DNA of 64,000 bases. Source: Streptomyces griseoviridis (GTDB lineage: Bacteria > Actinomycetota > Actinomycetes > Streptomycetales > Streptomycetaceae). Positions 23,154-31,949 of the stretch are shown piece after piece (the stretch's first letter is position 1; the number at the start of each line of letters is the position of its first letter). Location: contig NZ_CP029078.1 of NCBI RefSeq assembly GCF_005222485.1, positions 2,260,001 to 2,324,000 on the forward strand, in the 5' to 3' direction. The notes beneath the pieces are model-generated. The model was not told the DNA's origin. It did not search any database and saw nothing but the letters and a program-made list of their open reading frames with translations. Position numbers and translations under genes: made by a program.

Positions 23154-24614
23154 TCAACTCCCGTGCTGGGAGCGGGCCTTGAAGGCCGCCTTGCGGGCCT
23201 CCTTGGCGATCCGCTTGTCCGGGTGCAGTCGTCCCATCGCCTCCAGGACATCGGCGGTGGCGGGATGCTCCACCCGCCAGGCCGCGGTGAAGAACCCGCC
23301 GTGCTGCGCCGCCAACCCCTCGACCAGGGCGCGCAGTTCCTCGGAGTTGCCCTCGGCGGCGAGCTGGGCGGCGATGGTGTCGATGGTCAGCCAGAAGATC
23401 AGGTCCTCGGAGGGCGCGGGGACGTCCGCGCAGCCGTTCTCGGTGAGCCAGACCCGGGCGAGGCCGCCGAGTTCGGGGTCGTCGAGGACCTCGCGCAGCG
23501 CGGGTTCGGCCTCGGCGCCGACCAGCGAGAGTGCCTGCTGGCAGTGGAGCCTGCGCAGCGGGGCCGCGGTGTCCTGGCCGCGGGCGGCGGTGAGCAGGTC
23601 GCGGGCCGCGTCGAGCGGGGCGCGGCGCCGTACCCACTGGTCGATCTCGGCCTGGGCGGCGGCCTGCGGGAAGGTCGCGGTGCCGTCGAGGAGCGCGTCG
23701 GCGCCCTTGTCGGCCAACTCCCCGACGGCGGGCGCCTCGTGGCCGGCCTCCAGGAGCCGGGCGCGCAGCCCGTAGCGGCCGAGCGGGGTGAGGCGCACCA
23801 TGCCGTAGCGGGAGACGTCGGTGTCGTCGACGGGTGCGGCGGGTTCCTCGTCGGCGTCCGCCATCAGCGCCTCGTCGACGGGCTGGTACTCGACCAGGCC
23901 GACCGGTTCGAGCAGCCTGAACTGGTCGTCGAGCCGCATCATCGCGTCCGAGACCTGCTCCAGCACGTCGTTGGTGGGCTCCCCCATGTCGCTGGGCACG
24001 ATCATCGAGGCGGCGAGGGCGGGCAGCGGGACGGGGGCGTCCCCGGGGCCTTCCTCGGTGACGGTGAGCAGGTAGAGGTTGCCGAGGACGCCGTCGAGGA
24101 ACTCGGCCTCCGCCTCCGGGTCCCAGTCGAGCCCGCTGAGGTCGAGATCACCGGCGCCGTCCTCGCCCCCGACGGCGTCGAGCACTCCGTCGAGGTCGGG
24201 TACGGCGGCGTCGGCGAGGACGGTGTCGAGGGCGGCGAGCCAGATGCCGAGCACGTCGTGCGGGGAGCCGCCGGCCAGCAGGGCGAGGTCCTCGCCCTGG
24301 GTGACGGTGCCGTCGCTGTCGTCGTCACCGTCGTCGCCGTCGCCGTCGGAGATCTCCACCAGGCCGGTGTCGACGGCGACCCGCCAGGCCTCGCTCGCGT
24401 GGGCGACGGCGTCGTCGCCGGTCAGGCCGAGGGCCTCGGCGGCGGCGGGCAGCTGTTCCTCGACGAGGCCGCCGCCGGCGTCGACGCGGGTGTCGGGTCC
24501 GGCCCAGCGGGCGAGCAGGGCGGCCCGGGAGAGCAGGGGCGTGGACAGCGCGTCCCGCGCGAGCTCCGCTTCGGAGTGCAGCCGCACGGGCGGCAGGGGG
24601 GAGCTGTCTGGCAT
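23154..24614 (-). CDS. Conserved acidic protein of unknown function
   Basis: 486 residues, very acidic in the middle (SDGDGDDGDDDSDG near 90-105). The N-terminal half looks like a winged-helix-rich scaffold (ARDALSTPLLSRAALLARW, MVRLTPLGRYGLRARLLEAG about 270-290) and the C-terminal part is helical, HEAT-like (LRRLHCQQALSLVGAEAEPALREVL) ending in a basic tail KRIAKEARKAAFKARSQHGS. No catalytic motif or membrane segment. I recognise it only as a streptomycete-type conserved hypothetical. Confidence 0.75.
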   Translation of the reverse strand: MPDSSPLPPVRLHSEAELARDALSTPLLSRAALLARWAGPDTRVDAGGGLVEEQLPAAAEALGLTGDDAVAHASEAWRVAVDTGLVEISDGDGDDGDDDSDGTVTQGEDLALLAGGSPHDVLGIWLAALDTVLADAAVPDLDGVLDAVGGEDGAGDLDLSGLDWDPEAEAEFLDGVLGNLYLLTVTEEGPGDAPVPLPALAASMIVPSDMGEPTNDVLEQVSDAMMRLDDQFRLLEPVGLVEYQPVDEALMADADEEPAAPVDDTDVSRYGMVRLTPLGRYGLRARLLEAGHEAPAVGELADKGADALLDGTATFPQAAAQAEIDQWVRRRAPLDAARDLLTAARGQDTAAPLRRLHCQQALSLVGAEAEPALREVLDDPELGGLARVWLTENGCADVPAPSEDLIFWLTIDTIAAQLAAEGNSEELRALVEGLAAQHGGFFTAAWRVEHPATADVLEAMGRLHPDKRIAKEARKAAFKARSQHGS

Positions 24615-24982
24615 CGGCTGGTTCTCCTCGGGCCGTGAAAGTCTCAGCCGCTCAGCCTAGACGGGTTTGGGACCATGCCGCCCGGTTCATCTGCTGGTCA
24701 GCCACCGTACATGGCCGAAACCACGACAACGAGCGCGGCCGGGACCGGCATTGACGTGCGGGGAAACGGGGAAACGAGGAAACGGAGAAACGGTGACGGG
24801 ACGGACGCGCGGGGAAAGGCAGGGAAAGGCGGCGGAAGGGTGAGGGAAGTGGCGGGTGACGGCTCCGTTCCGCTGTAGGTTCCACGCGCGTCCCCGCCGC
24901 GTCCGGCGCCCCGCCGGTCGCGGCTCCCGGCGTTCCCGTTCCGCCTCGTTCCGGCGTCCCTGACGCCTCCGGAGGGATCACC
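24615..24982. other. Intergenic region with purine-rich stretch
   Basis: No gene. Positions about 24760-24860 are strongly G/A-biased on the + strand with repeated GGGGAAAC/GGAAAGG units, then a spacer and GGAGGG (24971-24976), the RBS of the nuclease TTG start. The promoters of the two divergent genes must lie here, but no clear -35/-10 pair stood out. Confidence 0.4.
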
Positions 24983-26809
24983 TTGCCGAGCACGTCGTCC
25001 GCCCGTCTCGCCGCGCTGACCGTCGCCGCGGTCTGTTCCGCCGCGTCCACACTCGTCCTGACCCCAGCCGCGCACGCCGACACCGTGCGCATCCACGACC
25101 TCCAGGGCACCACCCGGATCTCGCCGTACGCGGGCCGGACGGTCGCCGACGTGCCCGGGATCGTCACCGGGGTGCGCAGCCGCGGCTCGGCCAAGGGCTT
25201 CTGGTACCAGGACCCGGTTCCGGACGGGAATCCCGCCACCAGCGAGGGCGTCTTCGTCTTCACCGGCTCGGTCCCGCAGGTCGCCGTCGGAGACTCCGTC
25301 ACCGTGAGCGGCACCGTCTCCGAGTACGTCCCGGGCGGCACTTCGTCCGGAAACCAGTCCCTCACGGAGATCACCGGACCGGCGGTCACCACCGTCTCCA
25401 CGGGGAACGAGGTGCCGGCCCCGGCGGTCGTCGACGCCCGTTCGGTGCCCTCCCGGTACACCCCTGCGGGTGACAGTGCCGCGCACGGCTCGATCAACGG
25501 CCTGACGCTCCGCCCCTCGACGTACGCGCTGGACCGCTACGAGTCCCTGGAGGGCATGAACGTCCAGGTCAGGGACGTCCGGGTGATCACGGCGAGCGAC
25601 CCGTACGCCGAGCTGTGGGTGACGGTGAAGCCGTCGGAGAACCGCGGCGCGCGCGGCGGTTCCGTCTACGGCTCGTACACGGCGCAGAACACCGGCCGTC
25701 TGCAGATCCAGTCGCTCGGCGCCGGCGCCGACTTCCCGGTGGCCGACGTCGGCGACACCCTGAAGGGCGCCACGACCGGCCCGCTGGACTTCAACGCGTA
25801 CGGCGGCTACACCCTCGTCGCGAACGAGCTGGGCACGCTCGGGAGGGGTGGCCTGGAGCGGGAGACGACGAAGCGGCAGGCGCCCGCGGAGCTGGCGGTC
25901 GCGACGTACAACGTCGAGAACCTGGACCCGGGCGACACCACGTTCGAGGCGCACGCCGCCGCGATCGTCGGCAACCTGCGCTCGCCCGACGTGGTGTCCC
26001 TGGAGGAGATCCAGGACAACGACGGCCCCGCGGACGACGGCGTCGTCGCCGCCGACGTGACGGTGGGCAGGCTGGTCGACGCGATCGTCGCGGCCGGCGG
26101 CCCCAGGTACGACTGGCGTTCGATCGACCCGGTCGACGACCAGGACGGCGGCGAGCCCGGCGGCAACATCCGCCAGGTGTTCCTCTTCGACCCGCGGCGG
26201 GTCTCCTTCACGGACCGCGCGGGCGGCGACGCGACCACCCCGGTCGGGGTCACCGCGGCGCGCGGCAAGGCCCGGCTGACGGTCTCCCCCGGCCGGATCG
26301 CCCCGGCGGACGCCGCGTGGACGAACAGCCGCAAGCCGCTGGTGGGCGAGTTCGTCTTCCGCGGGCGGACGGTCTTCGTGATCGCCAACCACCTCAACTC
26401 CAAGGGCGGCGACCAGGGGCTGACCTCGCAGTACCAGCCCCCGACGCGCGGCTCGGAGGTCCAGCGGCACGCCCAGGCGACACTGGTGAACTCGTTCGCC
26501 AGGAGCGTCCTCGCGGCGCAGAAGGACGCGGACGTCATCGCGCTCGGCGACCTGAACGACTTCGAGTTCTCGCGGACCACGACGGCCTTCGAGGGCGGCG
26601 GCGCGCTCTGGTCGGCGATCAAGTCCCTTCCCAGGAACGAGCGTTACACCTACGACTACCAGGGCAACCAGCAGGTCCTTGACCAGATCCTGATCAGCCC
26701 GTCGATCCGCCGCGACCGCGCCTTCGCGTACGACAGCGTGCACATCAACGCGGAGTTCCACGACCAGATCAGCGACCACGACCCGCAGGTGCTGCGCTTC
26801 TGCCCGTAG
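24983..26809 (+). CDS. Secreted endonuclease/exonuclease/phosphatase-family nuclease
   Basis: 608 residues, TTG start with GGAGGG spaced 6 nt. Signal peptide about 1-32 (ends PAAHA), then an OB-fold-like module (IHDLQGTTRISPYAGRTVADV to about 150), a linker, and an EEP catalytic domain (about 300-608) with YNVENLDP, VSLEEIQDNDG, NHLNSKGGDQG, LGDLNDFEFS and the terminal SDHDPQVLRF. This matches extracellular DNases/phosphoesterases such as ExeM-type or NucH-like proteins. Predicted metal-dependent extracellular nucleic-acid or phosphate scavenging. Confidence 0.85.
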   Translation: MPSTSSARLAALTVAAVCSAASTLVLTPAAHADTVRIHDLQGTTRISPYAGRTVADVPGIVTGVRSRGSAKGFWYQDPVPDGNPATSEGVFVFTGSVPQVAVGDSVTVSGTVSEYVPGGTSSGNQSLTEITGPAVTTVSTGNEVPAPAVVDARSVPSRYTPAGDSAAHGSINGLTLRPSTYALDRYESLEGMNVQVRDVRVITASDPYAELWVTVKPSENRGARGGSVYGSYTAQNTGRLQIQSLGAGADFPVADVGDTLKGATTGPLDFNAYGGYTLVANELGTLGRGGLERETTKRQAPAELAVATYNVENLDPGDTTFEAHAAAIVGNLRSPDVVSLEEIQDNDGPADDGVVAADVTVGRLVDAIVAAGGPRYDWRSIDPVDDQDGGEPGGNIRQVFLFDPRRVSFTDRAGGDATTPVGVTAARGKARLTVSPGRIAPADAAWTNSRKPLVGEFVFRGRTVFVIANHLNSKGGDQGLTSQYQPPTRGSEVQRHAQATLVNSFARSVLAAQKDADVIALGDLNDFEFSRTTTAFEGGGALWSAIKSLPRNERYTYDYQGNQQVLDQILISPSIRRDRAFAYDSVHINAEFHDQISDHDPQVLRFCP

Positions 26810-26840
26810 GGCACGACGTCCGGATCACGAGGCCCGGTCG

Positions 26841-26959
26841 GTCACACCGTCACACCGTCACGCCGTCACACCGTCACACCGTCACACCGTCACACCGTCC
26901 GCCGTCACACCGTCACACCGTCACGCCGTCACGCCGTCACGCCGTCACGCCGTCACGCC
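26841..26959. repeat. Octamer tandem repeat GTCACRCC
   Basis: Fourteen copies of GTCACACC or GTCACGCC in two runs of seven (26841-26896 and 26904-26959) separated by a 7-nt GTCCGCC. Variants are mixed in the first run and mostly the CGCC type in the second. It starts 31 bp after the nuclease stop, between convergent genes. Likely slippage-generated; it might affect the 3' ends of both transcripts. Confidence 0.9.
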
Positions 26960-27000
26960 GTCCATCGTCGCGGCGTCCGAAGGCCGGGCGCGCGAGGCGG

Positions 27001-27705
27001 TCAGTCGGGGACGAGGCCAAGCGCGTGTTCGTACCGGCCGACCGTGCTGCTCCTGCGGCCCGGCCAGTCCCGTACGCGCCGCCAGCGGTCGGTCGGGGAG
27101 CCGACGCCTTCGCCGGGTGCGGCGAGGGCGTCGGCATGGGCGTCCGCGCTCTCCCACTCGGCGTAGTTGAGGACGCGGGTGCCGTCGGTGGAGAGGTGGA
27201 AGTGGGCGGCGACACCGCCGGGCGCGGGCTCCGGATCGTGCGCGAGGGCGTCGGCGACGGCGTCGACCCAGGCCCGCTGCCGGTCCGGGTCCGGCCCCTC
27301 GAAGTGGACGTCGACGACCACCACGCACCCGGGCACCCGCCCGCCCCGGCCGTCCTGGCCGAGGCTGCGGTAGCGCCGGAAGCGGCCGAGTCCGAGGCGT
27401 TCGATGCCGGGGACGGCGGTGTCGATCTCGTCGACGCGCTCCTGCCGGTGGACCTTCACGAACGCCTCGTAGTCCTGCTCGGAGGCCCACTGCGAGTAGT
27501 GCAGCAGGGTGGAGCCGTCGAGACCGGTGTAGACGTGGTAGCCGAGCAGGGTGTCGGCCGGCCAGGGCCGGGACTGCCAGGCGTGGGCGATCGCCTCCAC
27601 GGCCTGCCGCTGGCGCTCCGGGGTGCCGACGCGCCAGGTGCTGAAGAAGGGGGCGGTGACGCGCGGGTCGGTGAGGTCGGGGTAGGTGTCGATGCGCTTC
27701 GTCAT
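27001..27705 (-). CDS. Antibiotic-biosynthesis-monooxygenase (ABM) superfamily-like protein
   Basis: 234 residues with two ABM-type ferredoxin-like halves: about 15-105 (PFFSTWRVGTPERQRQAVEA, GYHVYTGLDGSTLLHYSQW) and about 115-225 (VVVVDVHFEGPDPDRQRAWV, AAHFHLSTDGTRVLNYAEW). The duplicated LHYSQW/LNYAEW strands define the repeat. Such proteins act as small cofactor-free oxygenases or dimeric barrels; substrate unknown. ATG 27705 (MTKRIDTYP) chosen as the first with domain resemblance. Confidence 0.75.
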   Translation of the reverse strand: MTKRIDTYPDLTDPRVTAPFFSTWRVGTPERQRQAVEAIAHAWQSRPWPADTLLGYHVYTGLDGSTLLHYSQWASEQDYEAFVKVHRQERVDEIDTAVPGIERLGLGRFRRYRSLGQDGRGGRVPGCVVVVDVHFEGPDPDRQRAWVDAVADALAHDPEPAPGGVAAHFHLSTDGTRVLNYAEWESADAHADALAAPGEGVGSPTDRWRRVRDWPGRRSSTVGRYEHALGLVPD

Positions 27706-27844
27706 GAAACCACCGTGCGACCTCAAGGGAGGTTGAGGTCAAGCGACGCGGCACGGCCGACTTCCCCGTTCACCCCGGTCCGCCCCGGCGGGCACCCGCG
27801 ACACCGGCGGCGCCCAGCGGCTCGCCCCACGCCGTCGGACGACC

Positions 27845-27878
27845 GAGCGCCCCGCCGACCGGGGTCGAGGGGGCGCTC
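27845..27878 (-). terminator. Hairpin after dapD
   Basis: GAGCGCCCC and GGGGCGCTC arms (9 bp) with a 16-nt GC-rich loop, 16 bp beyond the dapD stop on the minus strand. No T tract. Confidence 0.6.
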
Positions 27879-27893
27879 AGGGGCGGGGGAAGC

Positions 27894-28883
27894 TCAGTTG
27901 TGGCTGTGCAGCACGTCGTTGAGACCGGCCCACTCCGCGTTGTTCGGCACGGCCTGGACGGTGCCGGTGACGGAGTTGCGGCGGAACAGGATGTTGTCGG
28001 CGCCGGACAGCTCGCGGGCCTTGACGATCTGGCCGTCGGGCAGCGTGACCTTGGTGCCGGCGGTGAGGTAGAGGCCCGCCTCGACCACGCAGTCGTCGCC
28101 GAGCGCGATGCCGACGCCCGCCTCGGCGCCGACCAGGCTGCGCTCGCCGATCCGGACGCGCTCCTTGCCGCCGCCGGAGAGGGTGCCCATCGTGGACGCG
28201 CCGCCGCCGATGTCGGCGCCGTCGCCGACGACGACACCCTGCGAGATCCGGCCCTCGACCATGGAGGTGCCGAGGGTGCCCGCGTTGAAGTTGACGAAGC
28301 CCTCGTGCATGACCGTGGTGCCCGCGGCGAGGTGGGCGCCGAGGCGGACCCGGTCGGCGTCGGCGATCCGGACACCGGCCGGGGCCACGTAGTCCGTCAT
28401 GCGCGGGAACTTGTCGACGCCGGTCACCCCGAGGTGCAGACCGCGGGCGCGGGCGGCGAGCCTGACGGTCTCCAGGGTGTCCACGGCGACCGGGCCGAGG
28501 GAGGTCCAGACGACGTTGGCGAGGAAGCCGAAGATGCCGTCCAGGTTCTGCTCGTTGGGCCGGACCAGGCGGTGCGAGAGCAGGTGGAGGCGGAGCCAGA
28601 CGTCGTGGGTGTCGAGGGGCTTGTCGTCGAGGGAGGCGATGACCGTACGGACCGCGACGATCTCGACGCCACGGATGTCGTCCTTGCCGAGGGCCGCCAC
28701 GCCGTGCTCGCCGAGCAGTTCACGGGTCCGGTCGGCGTCCAGCCGCTCGGTGCCGGCCGGGCCGGACTCCTCGGCCAGCGCGGGCGCGGGGAACCAGGTG
28801 TCGAGAACGGTGCCGTCGGCGGCGATCGTGGCGAGGCCGGCGGCCACGGCGCCGGTGGTGCGAGGAGCAGTCGTGTCGGTCAT
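27894..28883 (-). CDS. dapD: 2,3,4,5-Tetrahydropyridine-2,6-dicarboxylate N-succinyltransferase
   Basis: 329 residues, succinylating tetrahydrodipicolinate in the lysine/diaminopimelate pathway. The actinobacterial DapD layout is clear: N-terminal helical domain (about 1-160), then a left-handed beta-helix of hexapeptide repeats ([25 protein letters not shown] region, 180-290), including [19 protein letters not shown] and [15 protein letters not shown]. The C-terminal strands end at HSHN. Other dap genes are not adjacent. Confidence 0.93.
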   Translation of the reverse strand: MTDTTAPRTTGAVAAGLATIAADGTVLDTWFPAPALAEESGPAGTERLDADRTRELLGEHGVAALGKDDIRGVEIVAVRTVIASLDDKPLDTHDVWLRLHLLSHRLVRPNEQNLDGIFGFLANVVWTSLGPVAVDTLETVRLAARARGLHLGVTGVDKFPRMTDYVAPAGVRIADADRVRLGAHLAAGTTVMHEGFVNFNAGTLGTSMVEGRISQGVVVGDGADIGGGASTMGTLSGGGKERVRIGERSLVGAEAGVGIALGDDCVVEAGLYLTAGTKVTLPDGQIVKARELSGADNILFRRNSVTGTVQAVPNNAEWAGLNDVLHSHN

Positions 28884-29034
28884 GAGGGCAACCTAACCGG
28901 CCGGGGCGGGCCGAGGCGAACTCACGACGGCGATGTCTCAGGAGCCGGTCGGGCCGCCCGCCGGAACCCCGTGGAGAAGCGGCGAGCCACCCGGCGGGCC
29001 CGCCCGGTGACCGTCGCTCCCGCCCCCCGGGCGC

Positions 29035-29580
29035 TCATCGCCGCCCGCCGGCCACCCGCGTGAGGACGTCCCGGGCGTACGCCTCGTCGTAGGGCGTGTC
29101 GGTGAGCAGGACCTGGAGGCAGACGCCGTCCAGGACGGCCACCAGGGCGCGGGCGGTGGCGGGGTCGGTGCGGGCGGCCAGGCGGGCGGCGAGGTCGTCC
29201 GCCCAGGCGGCGGCCACCGGGCGCAGCGCGGGGCGGCGCAGGGCGGCCAGGTACAGCTCGTACTCCAGCTCGACGCCGGCGCGGTCGCCGCCGAGCCACT
29301 CGCCGAGCAGTCCCGCGAGTTCGGCGGCCAGGTCGGTGTCCGGGTCGGTGAGCGCCCCGCGGGCGGCGAGGAGGTTGGCGAAGCCCTCGTTGGCCTGGCG
29401 CAGGGCGGCCACCATGAGGTCGTCGAGGGTGGCGAAGTGGTAGGTGGTCGAGCCGAGCGGCACGTCGGCCTCGGCCGCGACGGAGCGGTGGCTGAGTCCG
29501 GCGATGCCCTTCGCGCCGACGACGCGGATCGCGGCGTCGATGATCCGCTGGCGCCGGTCGGGGTCGTGGCGGCGGGCCAT
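29035..29580 (-). CDS. TetR-family transcriptional regulator
   Basis: 181 residues. HTH at about 8-52 (RQRIIDAAIRVVGAKGIAGLSHRSVAAEADV, PLGSTTYHF) with an all-helical C-terminal ligand domain. ATG at 29580 overlaps the SMR stop, so it is cotranscribed behind the exporter gene. Likely represses the SMR exporter and responds to its substrates; this is inferred from arrangement. Confidence 0.87.
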   Translation of the reverse strand: MARRHDPDRRQRIIDAAIRVVGAKGIAGLSHRSVAAEADVPLGSTTYHFATLDDLMVAALRQANEGFANLLAARGALTDPDTDLAAELAGLLGEWLGGDRAGVELEYELYLAALRRPALRPVAAAWADDLAARLAARTDPATARALVAVLDGVCLQVLLTDTPYDEAYARDVLTRVAGGRR

Positions 29581-29900
29581 CAGTGCGCGCCGCCCAGGTT
29601 GAGGACGACCACTCCGACGATGATCAGGGCGATCCCGGCGGCCTTGGTCACCGTCATCCCCTCGCCGAGGAAGACCACGCCGATGGTGGCGATGGCGGCG
29701 GTGCCGGCGCCGGACCAGATCGCGTAGGCGCTGCCGATGGAGACCGTCTTGAGGGTCTGGGCAAGCAGGGCGAAGGAGACGACATATCCGAGGACGGTCA
29801 GCAGCGAGGGGCCCAGCCTGCTGAAGCCGTCGGTGTACTTCATGGCGGTCGTCGCGCCGACCTCGGCGGCGATGGCCGCGCCGAGCAACAGATATCCCAT
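29580..29900 (-). CDS. Small multidrug resistance (SMR) exporter
   Basis: 106 residues, four transmembrane segments. The EmrE-family markers are present: Glu13 in AAIAAEVGATTAMK, the YVVSFALLAQTLKTVSIGSAYAIWSGAGTA segment in outline, and GVVFLGEGMTVTKAAGI. Proton-driven export of cationic compounds as a dimer or heterodimer. It is first gene of the SMR-TetR operon. Confidence 0.9.
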   Translation of the reverse strand: MGYLLLGAAIAAEVGATTAMKYTDGFSRLGPSLLTVLGYVVSFALLAQTLKTVSIGSAYAIWSGAGTAAIATIGVVFLGEGMTVTKAAGIALIIVGVVVLNLGGAH

Positions 29901-30137
29901 GTGGACGAGCGTACATAACGAACGGAGGCCGCAGACCGTCCGGATCCGGCCGTCAACTCCTGTCCTGCGGGCGGGAGTTACGGAGACACGGAGTTACGCA
30001 GGAAAGTTCAACATTCATGGAAACCGCTCGCTGAAACGGCTCCCCGCACCCCACGGGCTCCACTAGTGTTTCACCGCTCACCTACGCCCCCCTCACATCC
30101 CCGGCCGCCGCCTCGGGCGCCGCTGGAGGAATTCCGC

Positions 30138-30983
30138 ATGCCTGAAGAGACACCCCGGCCCCCGCAGGACCGCCCGTGGGAGACCGGCTGGACCCCCGAC
30201 ACCTCCCGCACGCCAGGCACCCGAAGACTCTGGCTGGCCGGCGTGCTCGCGCTGGCCACCGTCGCCGCCTGCGCGACCGCGATATCCGTCACGGCCCGCG
30301 ACCGTGACCGCCCCGAGCGGGCCACCGCCGCTCCCGCTCCCTCGGACCAGGTCACCGCGCCCGGCCTGATCTCCTTCGGCTCCCCCTCCCCGAGCGAGGC
30401 CGCGTCCCCCGCGGGCGAGACGGACCAGCAGGCGCCGGACGGCGGGCGCGCACCGCGGACCGCGCCCGCCCCGACCCACCGGCCCGCCACCCCGCCAGGA
30501 CCCACAGCCCCCGCCACGTCGCCCGCGCCGCACCCGGGTTCGCCGACGGCGCCGAAGCCCGCCGTCCCGTGGCGCTCGGTCCGCTCGGTCAACCACCCGG
30601 ACCGCTTCTGGCACGTCGCGGGCGGCCTGGTGCGGCTCGACCCGGTCGGCTCGGCGCAGGCCCGCGGGGACGCGACCTTCAAGCTGGTCAAGGGCCTCGC
30701 GGACAGCTCCTGCTACTCCTTCGCGACCGCCGGCGGCGGCTACCTGCGCCACCGCGACTTCGTGCTGCGCGCGGAACCCGACGACGGCTCGGCCCTGTTC
30801 GAGAAGGACGCCACGTTCTGCCCGCGCACCGGCTCGGCCCCCGGCGCGATCATGCTGGAGTCGGTGAACTTCCCCGGCCGCTTCCTGCGCCACCGCGACT
30901 TCCGGGTCCGCCTCGACCCGGTCCAGCACAGCGCCCTCTACCGCGCCGACTCGGCGTTCCGGCTGGTGGACGGGGTGGCCTAG
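30138..30983 (+). CDS. Membrane-anchored AbfB (arabinofuranose-binding, beta-trefoil) domain protein
   Basis: 281 residues. N-terminal cytosolic segment, one transmembrane span (LWLAGVLALATVAACATAIS, about 32-52), a Pro/Ala/Thr linker (60-165), then an AbfB domain with the repeated trefoil signature RSVNHPDRFWH, YLRHRDFVLR, ESVNFPGRFLRHRDFRVRL. No catalytic domain accompanies it, so it binds sugar, probably arabinan-type surface polymers, rather than cleaving them. RBS GGAGGA lies 7-12 nt before ATG. Confidence 0.8.
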   Translation: MPEETPRPPQDRPWETGWTPDTSRTPGTRRLWLAGVLALATVAACATAISVTARDRDRPERATAAPAPSDQVTAPGLISFGSPSPSEAASPAGETDQQAPDGGRAPRTAPAPTHRPATPPGPTAPATSPAPHPGSPTAPKPAVPWRSVRSVNHPDRFWHVAGGLVRLDPVGSAQARGDATFKLVKGLADSSCYSFATAGGGYLRHRDFVLRAEPDDGSALFEKDATFCPRTGSAPGAIMLESVNFPGRFLRHRDFRVRLDPVQHSALYRADSAFRLVDGVA

Positions 30984-31011
30984 GGTTCTCCCCGCCCGGG
31001 TCGGAGACGAC

Positions 31012-31045
31012 CGAACGGCCACACCCGCGCGGGTGTGGCCGTTCG
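31012..31045. terminator. Perfect bidirectional hairpin
   Basis: A perfect 34-bp palindrome (17-bp arms, centre CGCG) between the convergent AbfB gene and the suf operon, 29 bp after the former and 101 bp past the latter. Confidence 0.8.
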
Positions 31046-31145
31046 TGTCCGCGCCTCAGCCGACGCCCGGACCGACACGCTCGGCCGGACCCCGGGCCTC
31101 GGAGATCGGACCTCGGGCACCGGGCCGGCGGTCAGCCGGTGGTGC

Positions 31146-31484
31146 TCAGACGTTGAACCCCAACGCCCGCAGCTGCTCCCGGCCGTCGTCCGTGATCTTG
31201 TCCGGGCCCCACGGCGGCATCCAGACCCAGTTGATGCGCAGTTCGCTCACGAGGCCGTCGGTGGCGGACTTGGCCTGGTCCTCGATGACGTCGGTCAGCG
31301 GGCAGGCCGCCGACGTCAGGGTCATGTCGATGGTCGCGATGTTCGCGTCGTCGATGTGCACGCCGTAGATCAGGCCGAGGTTGACGACGTCGATGCCCAG
31401 TTCCGGGTCGACGACGTCGAGCAGGGCCTCGCGGACCTCCTCCTCCGAGGCGGGCTTCATCTCGATGGTCTCGGTGTCGCTCAT
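31146..31484 (-). CDS. sufT: SufT-like Fe-S assembly factor (DUF59/MIP18 family)
   Basis: 112 residues of the PaaD/MIP18 fold. Signatures: DVVDPELGIDVVNLGLIY (about 23-40), TLTSAACPLTD with the conserved Cys near 61, and NWVWMPPWGPDKIT. It is the last gene of the suf operon and overlaps sufU (ATGA). It is thought to help Fe-S cluster maturation or delivery under high demand. The symbol follows usage for suf-linked DUF59 proteins. Confidence 0.87.
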   Translation of the reverse strand: MSDTETIEMKPASEEEVREALLDVVDPELGIDVVNLGLIYGVHIDDANIATIDMTLTSAACPLTDVIEDQAKSATDGLVSELRINWVWMPPWGPDKITDDGREQLRALGFNV

Positions 31485-31933
31485 GCCGTCTTCCTTTCGA
31501 ACGCCTGGGCCGTCGCGTCCTTCCAAGCCATCCAGCTCAGCAGTGCGCACTTGACCCGGGCCGGGTACTTGGAGACTCCGGCGAACGCGACCGCGTCCTC
31601 CAGTACCTCCTCCATCGCGTCGTCGGGCTCGATCCTGCCCTTGGACTGCATCAGCTCCAGGAAGGTCTCCTGGATCTTCTGCGCGTCCGTCAGCTCCTTG
31701 CCGACCAGCAGGTCGTTGAGGACCGACGCGGACGCCTGGCTGATCGAGCAGCCCTGTCCCTCGTAGGAGACGTCCGTGATCGTCGTGCCGTCGTACTTCA
31801 CACGCAGGGTGATCTCGTCGCCGCACGTCGGGTTGACGTGGTGCACCTCGGCGTCGCCGTCCCTCAGACCACGCCCGTGCGGGTGCTTGTAGTGGTCCAG
31901 GATGACTTCCTGGTACATCGAGTCCAGCTTCAC
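31481..31933 (-). CDS. sufU: SufU sulfur-transfer protein
   Basis: 150 residues with GTG start (VKLDSMYQEVILDHY, the family start). Zinc/sulfur-acceptor residues are visible: Cys37 and Asp39 (NPTCGDE), Cys62 (GQGCSIS) and Cys129 (VKCALLSW). It receives persulfide sulfur from SufS. It lies 16 bp after sufS, so this is the Gram-positive SufU type rather than a SufE-dependent system. Confidence 0.93.
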   Translation of the reverse strand: MKLDSMYQEVILDHYKHPHGRGLRDGDAEVHHVNPTCGDEITLRVKYDGTTITDVSYEGQGCSISQASASVLNDLLVGKELTDAQKIQETFLELMQSKGRIEPDDAMEEVLEDAVAFAGVSKYPARVKCALLSWMAWKDATAQAFERKTA

Positions 31934-31949
31934 GATCTCAGCACGCCCC

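Noticed and set aside
26841..26959. CRISPR array
   Set aside because: Units are contiguous octamers without spacers; a simple tandem repeat.
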